A stretch of DNA of 64,000 bases, taken from an uncultured Bacilli bacterium (GTDB taxonomy: Bacteria > Bacillota_I > Bacilli_A > RF39 > UBA660). The stretch is taken from the NCBI GenBank assembly GCA_947629395.1, contig CANRDQ010000002.1, positions 1 to 64,000 of the forward strand. The letters are read 5' to 3'. Under the pieces are notes generated by a model. That model saw only the letters and a list, made by a program, of their open reading frames with translations, ran no database searches and was not told the origin of the DNA. Each line of letters starts with the position of its first letter. Position 1 is the stretch's first letter. This document shows positions 50,419-58,862 of this stretch, one piece after another. A program made the translations under genes and the position numbers.

Positions 50419-50519
50419 TGACAGTTAATTTTGATGAACTTATAAAACTAATTGAAATATTAAATAAATACGGAAAAGTAGAAATTATGTTAAATAATAA
50501 GAAAGGTAGTGAAAAATAA
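50418..50519 (+). CDS. Very small phage protein
   Basis: A 33-residue ORF with AGGAGGG upstream, overlapping the previous stop (TAATG). MTVNFDELIKLIEILNKYGK forms a helix. Unknown. Confidence 0.5.
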   Translation: MTVNFDELIKLIEILNKYGKVEIMLNNKKGSEK

Positions 50520-51014
50520 ATGAAATTCAAAGTAGGAGATAAAGTAAGATTTAGTGAAAAAATGACTGAAGCATATCATTGTACAACTGTACCATTTGAT
50601 GATATAGAAAGAAAAATAATAACTACTAAAGAAGAGTATGGTAAAAATTGGTACGAATTAAATGGTTTTCCTAATAATTGGTTTCGTGGTTGGGAATTAC
50701 AGTTAGTAGATTTCACAATAGACGATTTACAATTTGCTGATATTGTTACTGTAAGAAATGGTGAAAGATACGTTGTTGCTGATGGTTGTTTATATGGTGA
50801 AGACAGTGATAATTATTCTGATTGCGATACTATAGCAGAATGGTACAATTATGACTTAACTTACTTTGAAAATAACAAAGATTATGACATTATCAAAGTA
50901 GAACGTGATGGACATGTTATTTATGAACGTAAAGAAACAGAAGTCAAAAAAATGACCGTTTCTGAAATAAGCAAAGTTTTAGGTTATGAGGTGGAGATAG
51001 TTAAGGGAGAATAA
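50520..51014 (+). CDS. Phage protein with SH3-like N-terminus, paralogue of 34909-35388
   Basis: A 164-residue protein. KFKVGDKVRFSE at the start, TIDDLQFADIVTVRNGERY in the middle, DYDIIKVERDGHVIYERKE and a conserved end MTVSEISKVLGYEVEIVKG match the protein at 34909-35388 in the same order. A longer insert separates head and middle. Unknown function. Confidence 0.63.
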   Translation: MKFKVGDKVRFSEKMTEAYHCTTVPFDDIERKIITTKEEYGKNWYELNGFPNNWFRGWELQLVDFTIDDLQFADIVTVRNGERYVVADGCLYGEDSDNYSDCDTIAEWYNYDLTYFENNKDYDIIKVERDGHVIYERKETEVKKMTVSEISKVLGYEVEIVKGE

Positions 51015-51018
51015 ATTA

Positions 51019-51255
51019 ATGAACGTATATAATGTAATAAAAAATGTACTGGATAAATTATTAAAGAAAAGAAATAAAAAACTTGCTGAAATCAGGCAAT
51101 TAAAAAAAGATATAAATAATATAACACTTCCAAAATACAAACGAAATCAGGCTCTTACTAAACATTATGAATTAAAAAAAATATATGAGCCAACAGTATT
51201 TTGGGACAGTAAAATTTTAGGAACTTATATAAAAAAAGAGAAAAGGAGTAATTGA
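51019..51255 (+). CDS. Small basic phage protein, unknown
   Basis: A 78-residue Lys-rich helical protein (NVLDKLLKKRNKKLAEIRQL). Unknown. Confidence 0.55.
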   Translation: MNVYNVIKNVLDKLLKKRNKKLAEIRQLKKDINNITLPKYKRNQALTKHYELKKIYEPTVFWDSKILGTYIKKEKRSN

Positions 51256-51257
51256 TA

Positions 51258-51326
51258 ATGGAGTTTGTAACTTTATGTTTTTATTTGACAATAGTTATGA
51301 TTCTATTATTATCAACAAGTAAATAA
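51258..51326 (+). CDS. Possible 22-residue membrane peptide
   Basis: AAAAGGAG stands before ATG; the frame gives MEFVTLCFYLTIVMILLLS and three more residues. It may be real or a chance frame. Confidence 0.3.
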   Translation: MEFVTLCFYLTIVMILLLSTSK

Positions 51327-51385
51327 AACTGAATATAGTATGTTTTGAAGACTATAGTAATAGTGAAAGAAACAAAGGAATTTTA

Positions 51386-52009
51386 ATGTTAAAAAAAGAA
51401 ATTTATCCTAAAACTAAAAGACTTAGCTGCTTAGGAGATAAAATTTATGTAACCGAAAAATTAGATGGAAGTAACTTATGTATATTTAAGAAAAAAGGAA
51501 AACTTTATATAGCTCAGAGAAAGACTATTTTATCAATAGACGAGTTTGAAACCAATAGAGATATCTTTTATAAAGGACTATATTCGTGGATTAACGAATA
51601 CAAAGCAGAACTACAAGAAAAATTACATGATAATGCTGTTTTATGTGGTGAATGGCTTGGTATGGGCAAGTTAAAGTACCCTGTAGATGAATTTGATAAA
51701 AGATTTTATATGTTTGCAAAAGGAAATATTGATGATGATTTTAATTTATATAATATTCATTATGATCATAACTTATTTATTTATCCTTTTTTAGACCAAA
51801 CAATACCGTTTTATATCGGGATTGTACCAGAAGTAACGCAGTTAATAGCACTACCGAATAAAGAACATTTAGATAGTATATATAGTAAATATTGTGATAA
51901 AGTAAAACGTGATGTGGAAGGCTTTATTGTTAATTATAAAGATAATATTACTAAATATGTTAGAATGAAAAATGGAAAGTTACAAGAACATTTTGATAGA
52001 GGAGAATAA
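51386..52009 (+). CDS. RNA ligase family protein (Rnl2/DRB0094-like)
   Basis: A 207-residue nucleotidyltransferase. Motif I YVTEKLDGSN has the nucleophile Lys25. IAQRK lies after it, CGEWLGMGKL and KRFYMFAKG stand at motif III/IIIa positions, VEGFIVNY is motif IV and KYVRMKN is motif V. It should join RNA 3'-OH and 5'-phosphate ends with ATP. AAAGGA precedes the ATG. It lies 250 bases before RtcB, so both RNA-sealing chemistries are in one operon. Confidence 0.87.
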   Translation: MLKKEIYPKTKRLSCLGDKIYVTEKLDGSNLCIFKKKGKLYIAQRKTILSIDEFETNRDIFYKGLYSWINEYKAELQEKLHDNAVLCGEWLGMGKLKYPVDEFDKRFYMFAKGNIDDDFNLYNIHYDHNLFIYPFLDQTIPFYIGIVPEVTQLIALPNKEHLDSIYSKYCDKVKRDVEGFIVNYKDNITKYVRMKNGKLQEHFDRGE

Positions 52010-52257
52010 TGAAAGAATTTATTTATGATTTGGCATTTGGGATTTTTTTTATAATTGTTTTATTTTTAGTTTTTTTGGGATTTTTGTATGGCTGTTTTTA
52101 TTTTGTTTTTTTGTTAAATTCAGGAACCTATGAATACGTTGACTTAGATAATAAAAAAGGCACTGCTGTGTACTGTGAGCCTAATGATTCATTACAATTA
52201 TGTCAAAAAAAAGATGGAACAATTGTGAGTGTAAAAAAGTATAAAAGGTTAAAATAA
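52009..52257 (+). CDS. Small membrane protein between the two RNA ligases
   Basis: An 82-residue protein with one long hydrophobic stretch (residues 8-36) and a soluble tail with two Cys. It overlaps both ligase genes by one base, so the three are translated as a set. Unknown. Confidence 0.58.
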   Translation: MKEFIYDLAFGIFFIIVLFLVFLGFLYGCFYFVFLLNSGTYEYVDLDNKKGTAVYCEPNDSLQLCQKKDGTIVSVKKYKRLK

Positions 52258-53534
52258 TGAAAAACTTAAAAATTTTTACTAATAATATCGAAAAAACAGC
52301 ATTAGAACAAATAAATTTGTTACTAGAACAAGAACCGTTTAAGGAAAGTAAAGTCAGAATAATGCCTGATGTTCATGCTGGTGCAGGTTGTGTAATAGGA
52401 TTTACTGGTAATTTAGGCAATAAAGTTATTCCGAATGTAGTTGGTGTTGATATTGGTTGTGGAATGCTAGTTGTTGAATTAGGTAATATTGATATTGATT
52501 TAGATAAACTTGATAAAGTTATACATGAATTTGTTCCTAGCGGTAGAAATGTTCATGAAAAACAAAAATATAAGTTTTTGGAAATGGAACAATTATATTG
52601 TTTAGACCAGCTAAAAAATAAAGATAATTGGTTAGAAAAATCAGTAGGAACTTTAGGTGGTGGAAATCACTTCATAGAGGTTGATATTGACGAAGACAAT
52701 AATAAATATTTAGTAATTCATACAGGCTCAAGAAATTTAGGAAAACAAGTTGCTGAAATTTATCAAGAAAAAGCAATAGAATATTGTTCATATAAAAAAG
52801 AAATGCAAGAAGAAAAAAATAAAATTATTAAAGAATATAGAAAACAAGGAAAACAAAAAGAAATCGAAAATGCATTAATTGAAATAGATAAAAAATATTA
52901 TGGCAAAACTAAACTTCCTAAGGATTTATGTTATCTAGAAGGAAAAGATAGAGAAGATTATTTACATGATATGAATCTATGCCAAGAATTTGCTAAAGAT
53001 AATCGTTTATGTATTGCTAAACAAATATTATGCAATTACTTTGAGGTTCCATACTATAAAGATTGTTTTAGTGTTAGATTAAGAGAAAAACCTAATGAAC
53101 CATCATTTTTTACACAAGATTATGTTGAACATGATTTTTGGTATTTTCAATGTGTTCACAATTATATAAACTTTGAAGATAATATTGTTCGTAAGGGTTC
53201 TATTTCAGCAAGACTAGGAGAGGAAGTTATAATTCCTATTAATATGCGTGATGGCTGTATTATTGGAATAGGCAAAGGCAATGATGACTGGAATCAGTCT
53301 GCACCACATGGAGCTGGAAGAATTATGTCAAGAATGAAAGCAAAAGAACTTATCAATATAGAAGACTACAAGAAATCTATGGAAGGTATTTATTCAACTT
53401 CTGTAAATGAGAATACTATTGATGAAGCTCCTATGGCATATAAATCTGCACAGGAAATTATAAACAATATCAAAGATACTGTTCGTGTAGTTAAAATAAT
53501 AAAACCAATATATAATTTTAAAGCAGAAAATTAA
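52257..53534 (+). CDS. rtcB: RtcB-type RNA ligase
   Basis: A 425-residue RtcB family ligase, which joins 2',3'-cyclic-phosphate (or 3'-phosphate) and 5'-OH RNA ends with GTP and Mn2+. Metal and guanylate ligands are seen in MPDVHAGAGCVIGFT, GVDIGCGM (Cys), GGGNHFIEVD, IHTGSRNLG and SAPHGAGRIMSR (the guanylated His). Length is typical. Such ends are made by anticodon nucleases, so tRNA repair is the likely job. In some bacteria rtcB is in one operon with a Ro60 homologue and Y RNA. Confidence 0.95.
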   Translation: MKNLKIFTNNIEKTALEQINLLLEQEPFKESKVRIMPDVHAGAGCVIGFTGNLGNKVIPNVVGVDIGCGMLVVELGNIDIDLDKLDKVIHEFVPSGRNVHEKQKYKFLEMEQLYCLDQLKNKDNWLEKSVGTLGGGNHFIEVDIDEDNNKYLVIHTGSRNLGKQVAEIYQEKAIEYCSYKKEMQEEKNKIIKEYRKQGKQKEIENALIEIDKKYYGKTKLPKDLCYLEGKDREDYLHDMNLCQEFAKDNRLCIAKQILCNYFEVPYYKDCFSVRLREKPNEPSFFTQDYVEHDFWYFQCVHNYINFEDNIVRKGSISARLGEEVIIPINMRDGCIIGIGKGNDDWNQSAPHGAGRIMSRMKAKELINIEDYKKSMEGIYSTSVNENTIDEAPMAYKSAQEIINNIKDTVRVVKIIKPIYNFKAEN

Positions 53535-54052
53535 TGCAAGACGAAGCAAAATGTATAGTTATCGCTTACAATGATGGTACAGTTATTGATACTGTCAAAT
53601 CTAATCAGACTTATGCAATTTTAGAAAAAGGAGATAAGGTAACAAGAAGAAATTCTATTAAACATTTATCAGAAACAGTTAAGATAAAAAATGCTTTTAT
53701 TAAGGTAAATGATGTTGCTTTATCTCTTTTTGATAAGGATATGTTGCCTGTGTGCAAGTTATTTCAATACGTATCATATCAAGATGGTGTAATAGAGTGG
53801 AATAACGGTCGTGCTATAAGAACTTCTACTGATATAGCAACAATATGTGGTGTCAGTTCTGTTACAGCAAAAAAAATGATAAAAAAATTGATAGAAGAGG
53901 ATATTATTCATAAACATAAAAAAACAAAAGATAACCGTTCTTTCTATTACACAATGAATCCCTTTATTTGCTTAAGGGGAAGTAGGGCTTTGTTAGATTT
54001 ATTCGAGGAATTTAAAGATAGTAAATGGAGATGGATTAATAGTAATGAATAA
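53534..54052 (+). CDS. Winged-helix protein, plasmid/phage replication-like
   Basis: A 172-residue protein. A winged helix (DIATICGVSSVTAKKMIKKL then IEEDIIHKHKK) is followed by FYYTMNPFICLRGSRALLDL, a pattern known from RepL-like and phage regulatory proteins. It may control the block or replication. Confidence 0.62.
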   Translation: MQDEAKCIVIAYNDGTVIDTVKSNQTYAILEKGDKVTRRNSIKHLSETVKIKNAFIKVNDVALSLFDKDMLPVCKLFQYVSYQDGVIEWNNGRAIRTSTDIATICGVSSVTAKKMIKKLIEEDIIHKHKKTKDNRSFYYTMNPFICLRGSRALLDLFEEFKDSKWRWINSNE

Positions 54053-54242
54053 AGGAAAAATAATTACTAACAAAATACAATGTAAACACTGTGGAGATAT
54101 TATAGAAAGCAAAACAGTGCATGATTATAAAAGATGTAAATGTGGAAAAGTATCAGTAGATGGTGGTAAAGAATATTTAAAAAGAGATTTTCCAAGTTTT
54201 CCTATGGAAGATCATTTTATTGAGTTGAGTGAAACTGAATGA
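54045..54242 (+). CDS. Small zinc-ribbon protein
   Basis: A 65-residue protein with QCKHCGDIIESK and YKRCKCGKVSVDGG, a common small zinc-ribbon protein in Gram-positive phages. Function unknown. Confidence 0.7.
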   Translation: MNKGKIITNKIQCKHCGDIIESKTVHDYKRCKCGKVSVDGGKEYLKRDFPSFPMEDHFIELSETE

Positions 54243-54538
54243 TAACAATTGAAGATTATATCAAAAAAATATTGAAGAAAAAGGGCTGGACATTAACTAG
54301 ATTTACAGAAGAAATAAACAAAGTGAGAACTGAAGCAAAAATAAAAGGTAAGACAAGTTTATCAAATGTAAGTTTTTATCTTAATGATAAAAGTAAGCCT
54401 ATAGGAATTAGAACTTTAGTTATTTGGGAAAAGGCTTTAGAAATGCCCTATGATAGCTTATGTAATTTAGCAAGTCAGCCAGCAGATAGATTATCAAAAA
54501 AAGAATTAGAGAAATTGAAAGAGAAAGTAAGAAAATGA
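54239..54538 (+). CDS. HTH-like small phage protein
   Basis: A 99-residue protein with an XRE-like arrangement (KKILKKKGWTLTRFTEEINK; SLSNVSFYLNDKSKPIGIRT). It overlaps both neighbours by 4 bases. A regulator is possible. Confidence 0.58.
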   Translation: MITIEDYIKKILKKKGWTLTRFTEEINKVRTEAKIKGKTSLSNVSFYLNDKSKPIGIRTLVIWEKALEMPYDSLCNLASQPADRLSKKELEKLKEKVRK

Positions 54539-54759
54539 AAAAAAGTTTATCTAGAATTATATCAATGTTTTTAGTATTGTTAGGAGTGCTTTTAGGTACT
54601 TTAATAAATACATTAGAATTTTGGATACTTGGTAAATTAATATTATGGCTTTTAAAAATAAATTTTAATTGGACTTTTAGGCATGGATTAGCCGTAGCTA
54701 TTCTTTATTTTATAATGATATTACCAACCAAAGCTAGTTACAGTAATAGAAAAAAGTAA
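54535..54759 (+). CDS. Small membrane protein, two helices
   Basis: A 74-residue protein with two hydrophobic helices (about 8-30 and 46-66) and basic ends. The size would fit a holin, but its place before the terminase is unusual for one. Confidence 0.52.
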   Translation: MKKSLSRIISMFLVLLGVLLGTLINTLEFWILGKLILWLLKINFNWTFRHGLAVAILYFIMILPTKASYSNRKK

Positions 54760-54775
54760 GGTGTATTAATTATTA

Positions 54776-56557
54776 ATGGCAGAAATAAAAAAAGGAGATA
54801 AAATCTCTTTAAAAAGACTGCCAAAGCAAGATTATTACGAGGAAACAATAAATGATATTATCAAGGTGTTAAAAGGTAAACACTCGGATAGTATGAAATT
54901 AAAATGGTGTAGTAATACAATGCAGGTTTTAGAAACATGGTTTCAAGATGATGAATTGGTTGCTACCAAATTTGCCAAAAAAAGACTTATACCATTATTT
55001 GAAAATTTAATTGATGATTGTGAAGAACAATATATGTCTGATTTTTTTGATTACTACAAAAGATTATATGCTTTTTGTGGAAAAAGAGATTTAGAGTGTT
55101 TTATAGATTATATGGAGTTTGATAAATCTAATAGAGTACTTGCTAATAGACGTGACATTTTACTTCCTTTTATAGATGCTTTAAACAGATTAGATACAGA
55201 CAATAATTTGAAGTATGTTATTGCTTCTTTCTTTCCATCGGCTGGAAAATCATTTTGTGCTAATTATTATACTGCTTGGGTTTTTGGACGAAGTATAAAT
55301 AACTCTGTTTTGAGACTTTCATATAACGAAGAATTAGTACTTGGATTTAGTCGAAGTATAAAAGATATAATTGCATCTCCAAATTTTTCAGATGTTTTTC
55401 CACAATTTAAAATTTACAAAGGTAAACCTTTCGAAAAAGAAAAAGAATCGGATTGGAAAATCAAAAATGCCGATGTACTTACTTCTCACATATCTAGAAC
55501 TAGAGATGGTGGTACTACAGGTGTTCGTGCTAATAAAGCTATTATATTTGACGATATGACAAAGGGAGCGGAAGAAGCATCCAACAGCAAAATCCATCAA
55601 GACTATTATGATAAATGGAAAACAGAATGGTTTAACAGAAAAGACGGTAATAAAACAAAATATATATTTTTAGGAACAATGTGGTCTCCTGAAGATATTT
55701 TAAATAGGGTAAGAGAAGACAGAGAAAAAATATCTCCATTAGTCCCCAGTAAAAAATTTAAATACACTTGCGAAAGTGAAGATGGTTCTACAATTGTTAT
55801 AAGAGTTCCTTTACTCGATGAAAACGATGAGAGTACTTGCTCAAATGTTTATTCTACGGAAGAAGCAAGGGAAATAAGAGATACAACTGACTCATACTTA
55901 TTTCAATGTGTTTATCAACAAGACCCAATTGCCCCAAGTGGATTAGAATTTGCAGATGAGCTATTGGAACATTACGATAAATTGCCATTAAATGATGATG
56001 GTAGTCCTGCTTATGCAGATTATTGTTTTGCTTCACTTGATACACCACGAAAAGGTGGGGATAATGCCTCTATGCCAATTTTTGTACCAAGTGACGACGG
56101 TAAATTTTACTTAGTAGATTGTTTATTTAAAAGGAAACCTATGACGTCTCTTTATGATGATATAGTCAGAAAAATAATCGATTACAATATTACTGATTTT
56201 GTTATTGAAAATAATACAGATACATCTTTAAAAACATTACTTGAAGATAGATTAAAAGAAAAAGGATATTTATTTTGTATAATAAGAGAAAAATTTAATA
56301 CAAAGAATAAGGAACAACGTATAGGAGATACAAGAGATGTAGCTAAACGTATGATTTTATTCAAAAACAAATCTGATTATAATCCTAATACAGATTATGG
56401 AAGATTTATGAAAGATTTTACTACATATTCTTTTGATTTTAAAAACAAACATGATGACGCTAATGATTCCATTGCGTTGTTTACAAGTGAAACTATTATG
56501 AAGAGAGGAAGGATAAGCAAGCCTATTCCTGTGGATAGAAGAGAATTTGGAATTTAG
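54776..56557 (+). CDS. terL: Terminase large subunit
   Basis: A 593-residue DNA-packaging motor. The ATPase half has Walker A ASFFPSAGKSFCANYY, an ATP-site segment with SHISRTRDGGTTGVR, Walker B AIIFDDMTKGAEE and the coupling motif FLGTMWSPED. The nuclease half has Asp residues in CFASLDTPRKGGD, TDFVIENN and KHDDANDSIALF. It is the first gene of the morphogenesis operon. Confidence 0.93.
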   Translation: MAEIKKGDKISLKRLPKQDYYEETINDIIKVLKGKHSDSMKLKWCSNTMQVLETWFQDDELVATKFAKKRLIPLFENLIDDCEEQYMSDFFDYYKRLYAFCGKRDLECFIDYMEFDKSNRVLANRRDILLPFIDALNRLDTDNNLKYVIASFFPSAGKSFCANYYTAWVFGRSINNSVLRLSYNEELVLGFSRSIKDIIASPNFSDVFPQFKIYKGKPFEKEKESDWKIKNADVLTSHISRTRDGGTTGVRANKAIIFDDMTKGAEEASNSKIHQDYYDKWKTEWFNRKDGNKTKYIFLGTMWSPEDILNRVREDREKISPLVPSKKFKYTCESEDGSTIVIRVPLLDENDESTCSNVYSTEEAREIRDTTDSYLFQCVYQQDPIAPSGLEFADELLEHYDKLPLNDDGSPAYADYCFASLDTPRKGGDNASMPIFVPSDDGKFYLVDCLFKRKPMTSLYDDIVRKIIDYNITDFVIENNTDTSLKTLLEDRLKEKGYLFCIIREKFNTKNKEQRIGDTRDVAKRMILFKNKSDYNPNTDYGRFMKDFTTYSFDFKNKHDDANDSIALFTSETIMKRGRISKPIPVDRREFGI

Positions 56558-56601
56558 AGAACAAGCAAAAGTTGACAATCTTTAATTTTTATGATTTATA
56601 T

Positions 56602-56707
56602 AAAGCGATAATATGATAATCCCTCGTATTATCGCTTTGCTTTGGTGTGGAGCATAACTACCAACAGTCATTTAATGATTAGTTGAATAGTTATGTTCCT
56701 TTTTTAT
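56602..56707 (+). other. Two long hairpins between terminase and portal
   Basis: AAAGCGATAATA (56602-56613) pairs with TATTATCGCTTT (56627-56638). GGAGCATAACTA (56649-56660) pairs with TAGTTATGTTCC (56688-56699, one G-U) and is followed by T6. The second looks like a partial terminator or processing site inside the late operon. Confidence 0.65.
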
Positions 56708-56731
56708 TTAGGAATAATCAGGAGTGAGATA

Positions 56732-58243
56732 ATGGAAGACTTTGTAACAAACGTTAATCCTGAAAAAAATCTCTATGGTAGACAAATTATATTGTCTGAT
56801 TATACAGAAGATGAATTAAATGAAGAAACCATTGCAAAAATATTAACAGATAAGTTTTATATACACGAAAAAAATGTAAGTGATATAAATTACCTATATG
56901 ATTATTACAAAGGAAAACAAACTATTTTAAATAAAGAAAAAGTAGTTCGAGAAAATATAAATAATAAAGTTTTAGAAAATAATGCTTATTTCATTGTTGA
57001 ATTCAAAAAAGGTTATGTTTTTGGAGAACCTATTCAATATGTTCAACGTGGGGATAGGGCAAATGATGAAGTGTTAGTTTTAAATAGTTATATGTTAGCA
57101 GAGGATAAACAAGTTAAAGATAGTGATTTAGCAGAATGGCTTTATATTGGTGGAATAGCTCCAAGAATGATTATTCCAGAAAAAGAAAATGAAGAAAGTC
57201 CATTTAGCATATATAATATGGATCCACGTAATGCTTTTATTGTATATAACAATGGATTAGGAAATAAGCCTCTGTTTGGTGTTACATACTTTACAAAAGA
57301 AGATGGTATAAAAACTGGCACTATTTATACAAAAGACAAAGTTTATTCTTTTAATGGAGATAATGCTAAGTTTGATGTTAAGTTTATAAGTAAACATTTA
57401 TTAGGAAGAATACCTATATTTGAATATCAATTAAATAAATCAAGATTAGGCATTATTGAAATTGTAAAAGCTTTACTAGATACTTTAAATAATATTGATT
57501 CAAACGACATGGACGCAATAGAACAATTTGTTCAAAGTTTAGTTGTATTTGTAAATAATGATGTTGATGCAGAAACATTTAAAGAATTAATGGAATTGGG
57601 TGCAGTTAAGGTAAAAACGGAAAATCCACAAACCCCAGCAGATGTAAAACTATTAATAAATGATATGTCCCATGCAGATACAAAAGTTTACTATGATAGA
57701 ATCTATAATCAAATGTTAACAATAGTAGGAATACCTTCTAAAAACGATAAAGCTAGTGGTGGAGATACTGGACAAGCTCGTTTACTTGGAGAAGGTTGGA
57801 CTATGGCAGATGAAAGAGCTAAACAAGATGAAAATGCTTTTAAAAAGACTGCTAGAGAAGAATTAAAACTTATTTTAGATATTTGTAAAAAAAGTGTTGC
57901 AAGTGGAATCAGTAAATTAACTTTAAAAGATGTTGATATTAAATTTACAAGAAACAAATCTGATAACTTACTTGTTAAGGCACAGTCTTTACTTAATTTA
58001 AAACAAGCTCAAATTGCTCCGGATATAGCAATGACGGTAAGTGGTTTATTTAGTGACCCTAACGAAACTTATTATAAATCTAAAGAGTATTTTGGGGATA
58101 GTCTTTGGAAAGAAGAAAAGGAACCAGCTATAAATGGACCACAAAATGGACAAGAAACTGGACAACAAAATAAAGAGACAGGAGATAGTAATTCTAGTTT
58201 AACTTCGGAAGTTTTTGATAAACAGAAACAAAATATTAATTAA
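56732..58243 (+). CDS. Portal protein, SPP1 Gp6-like
   Basis: A 503-residue portal protein forming the ring through which DNA enters the head. SPP1-type features: YDYYKGKQTILNKEK near the N-terminus, NAYFIVEFKKGYVFGEP, NMDPRNAFIVYNN, NIDSNDMDAIEQF in the middle and GVPSKN-like GIPSKNDKASGGDTGQARL. The C-terminus is Gln/Asn-rich. The ATG at 56732 has AGGAGTGAG; the in-frame start 13 codons earlier is inside the hairpin and rejected. Confidence 0.9.
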   Translation: MEDFVTNVNPEKNLYGRQIILSDYTEDELNEETIAKILTDKFYIHEKNVSDINYLYDYYKGKQTILNKEKVVRENINNKVLENNAYFIVEFKKGYVFGEPIQYVQRGDRANDEVLVLNSYMLAEDKQVKDSDLAEWLYIGGIAPRMIIPEKENEESPFSIYNMDPRNAFIVYNNGLGNKPLFGVTYFTKEDGIKTGTIYTKDKVYSFNGDNAKFDVKFISKHLLGRIPIFEYQLNKSRLGIIEIVKALLDTLNNIDSNDMDAIEQFVQSLVVFVNNDVDAETFKELMELGAVKVKTENPQTPADVKLLINDMSHADTKVYYDRIYNQMLTIVGIPSKNDKASGGDTGQARLLGEGWTMADERAKQDENAFKKTAREELKLILDICKKSVASGISKLTLKDVDIKFTRNKSDNLLVKAQSLLNLKQAQIAPDIAMTVSGLFSDPNETYYKSKEYFGDSLWKEEKEPAINGPQNGQETGQQNKETGDSNSSLTSEVFDKQKQNIN

Positions 58244-58249
58244 GGAATT

Positions 58250-58306
58250 GCGGTGGTCGTCTTCGGACAACACCTAAGTAAGAGAGATGCGTCTTTCTTA
58301 CTATAT
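58250..58306 (+). other. Hairpins between portal gene and tRNA array
   Basis: GTC TTCG GAC (a stable UUCG loop) lies within an outer GGTG/CACC stem (58251-58273). AGTAAGA and TCTTACT (about 58277-58301) form a second hairpin. They may separate the portal mRNA from the tRNAs. Confidence 0.5.
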
Positions 58307-58380
58307 AAGTTGATAGTGTAATGGTAACACAATGGTCTCCAAAACCATCAATCTAAGTTCGAATCTTAGTCGGCTTGCCA
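58307..58380 (+). tRNA. tRNA-Trp (CCA), phage
   Basis: 74 nt; acceptor AAGTTGA/TCGGCTT (two G-U), anticodon loop CTCCAAA with CCA at 58339-58341, encoded CCA end. Confidence 0.92.
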
Positions 58381-58382
58381 AT

Positions 58383-58456
58383 GAGATATTAATTTAATGG
58401 TAGAATATTAGTCTTCCAAACTAAAAGTGTCAGTTCAACTCTGATATATCTCTCCA
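58383..58456 (+). tRNA. tRNA-Gly (TCC), phage
   Basis: 74 nt; acceptor GAGATAT/ATATCTC, anticodon loop CTTCCAA with TCC at 58415-58417, encoded CCA. The T loop TTCAACT is normal. Confidence 0.92.
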
Positions 58457-58457
58457 T

Positions 58458-58534
58458 CTGATGTTAGCCTAATTTGGTAAGGCACTTGTTTTGGGAACAA
58501 GAGATTAGAGGTTCAAATCCTTTACATCAGACCA
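58458..58534 (+). tRNA. tRNA-Pro (TGG), phage
   Basis: 77 nt; acceptor CTGATGT/ACATCAG, anticodon loop TTTGGGA with TGG at 58492-58494, encoded CCA. It could decode CCN, including the CCC of the capsid frameshift site. Confidence 0.92.
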
Positions 58535-58542
58535 ATGATTTT

Positions 58543-58617
58543 GCTCTGTTAGACAAGAGGTTAAGTCATGCGACTTTCTATCGCATATCATCAGTTCGAA
58601 TCTGATACAGAGAACCA
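58543..58617 (+). tRNA. tRNA-Glu (TTC), phage, unusual
   Basis: 75 nt; acceptor GCTCTGT/ACAGAGA has a G-A first pair. Anticodon loop CTTTCTA with TTC at 58576-58578; position 37 is T instead of the usual A. D and T arms are normal; encoded CCA. Confidence 0.85.
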
Positions 58618-58620
58618 AAT

Positions 58621-58695
58621 TGTCGTTTAGCCAAGCGGTAAGGCATCAGACTTTGGATCTGATAAGCCCTAGTTCGAATCTAGGAACGACAGCCA
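58621..58695 (+). tRNA. tRNA-Gln (TTG), phage
   Basis: 75 nt; acceptor TGTCGTT/AACGACA, anticodon loop CTTTGGA with TTG at 58653-58655, encoded CCA. Confidence 0.93.
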
Positions 58696-58696
58696 T

Positions 58697-58770
58697 GTAT
58701 CTTTAGCCAAATAGTAAGGCAATAGTTTGCAAAACTATGATTATAGGTGCAACTCCTATAAGATACTCCA
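58697..58770 (+). tRNA. tRNA-Cys (GCA), phage
   Basis: 74 nt; acceptor GTATCTT/AAGATAC, anticodon loop TTGCAAA with GCA at 58729-58731, encoded CCA. The T loop is TGCAACT, so position 55 is G instead of the near-universal T, and the D loop AAATAGTAA has a single G where GG is usual. Confidence 0.88.
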
Positions 58771-58862
58771 AATTTATTAGTAATGCTCTTCGTACCGAGC
58801 ATAAAGAGTACGGCACTCAACAGTCAATAAAGACTATAAAATAGTAGAGTGGAAAGGGATAA
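58771..58862 (+). other. Hairpins between tRNA array and scaffold gene
   Basis: ATGCTC/GAGCAT (about 58783-58802) and CACTC/GAGTG enclosing AGTC/GACT (about 58814-58850) end just before the scaffold ribosome site. They look like leader or processing structures. Confidence 0.5.
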
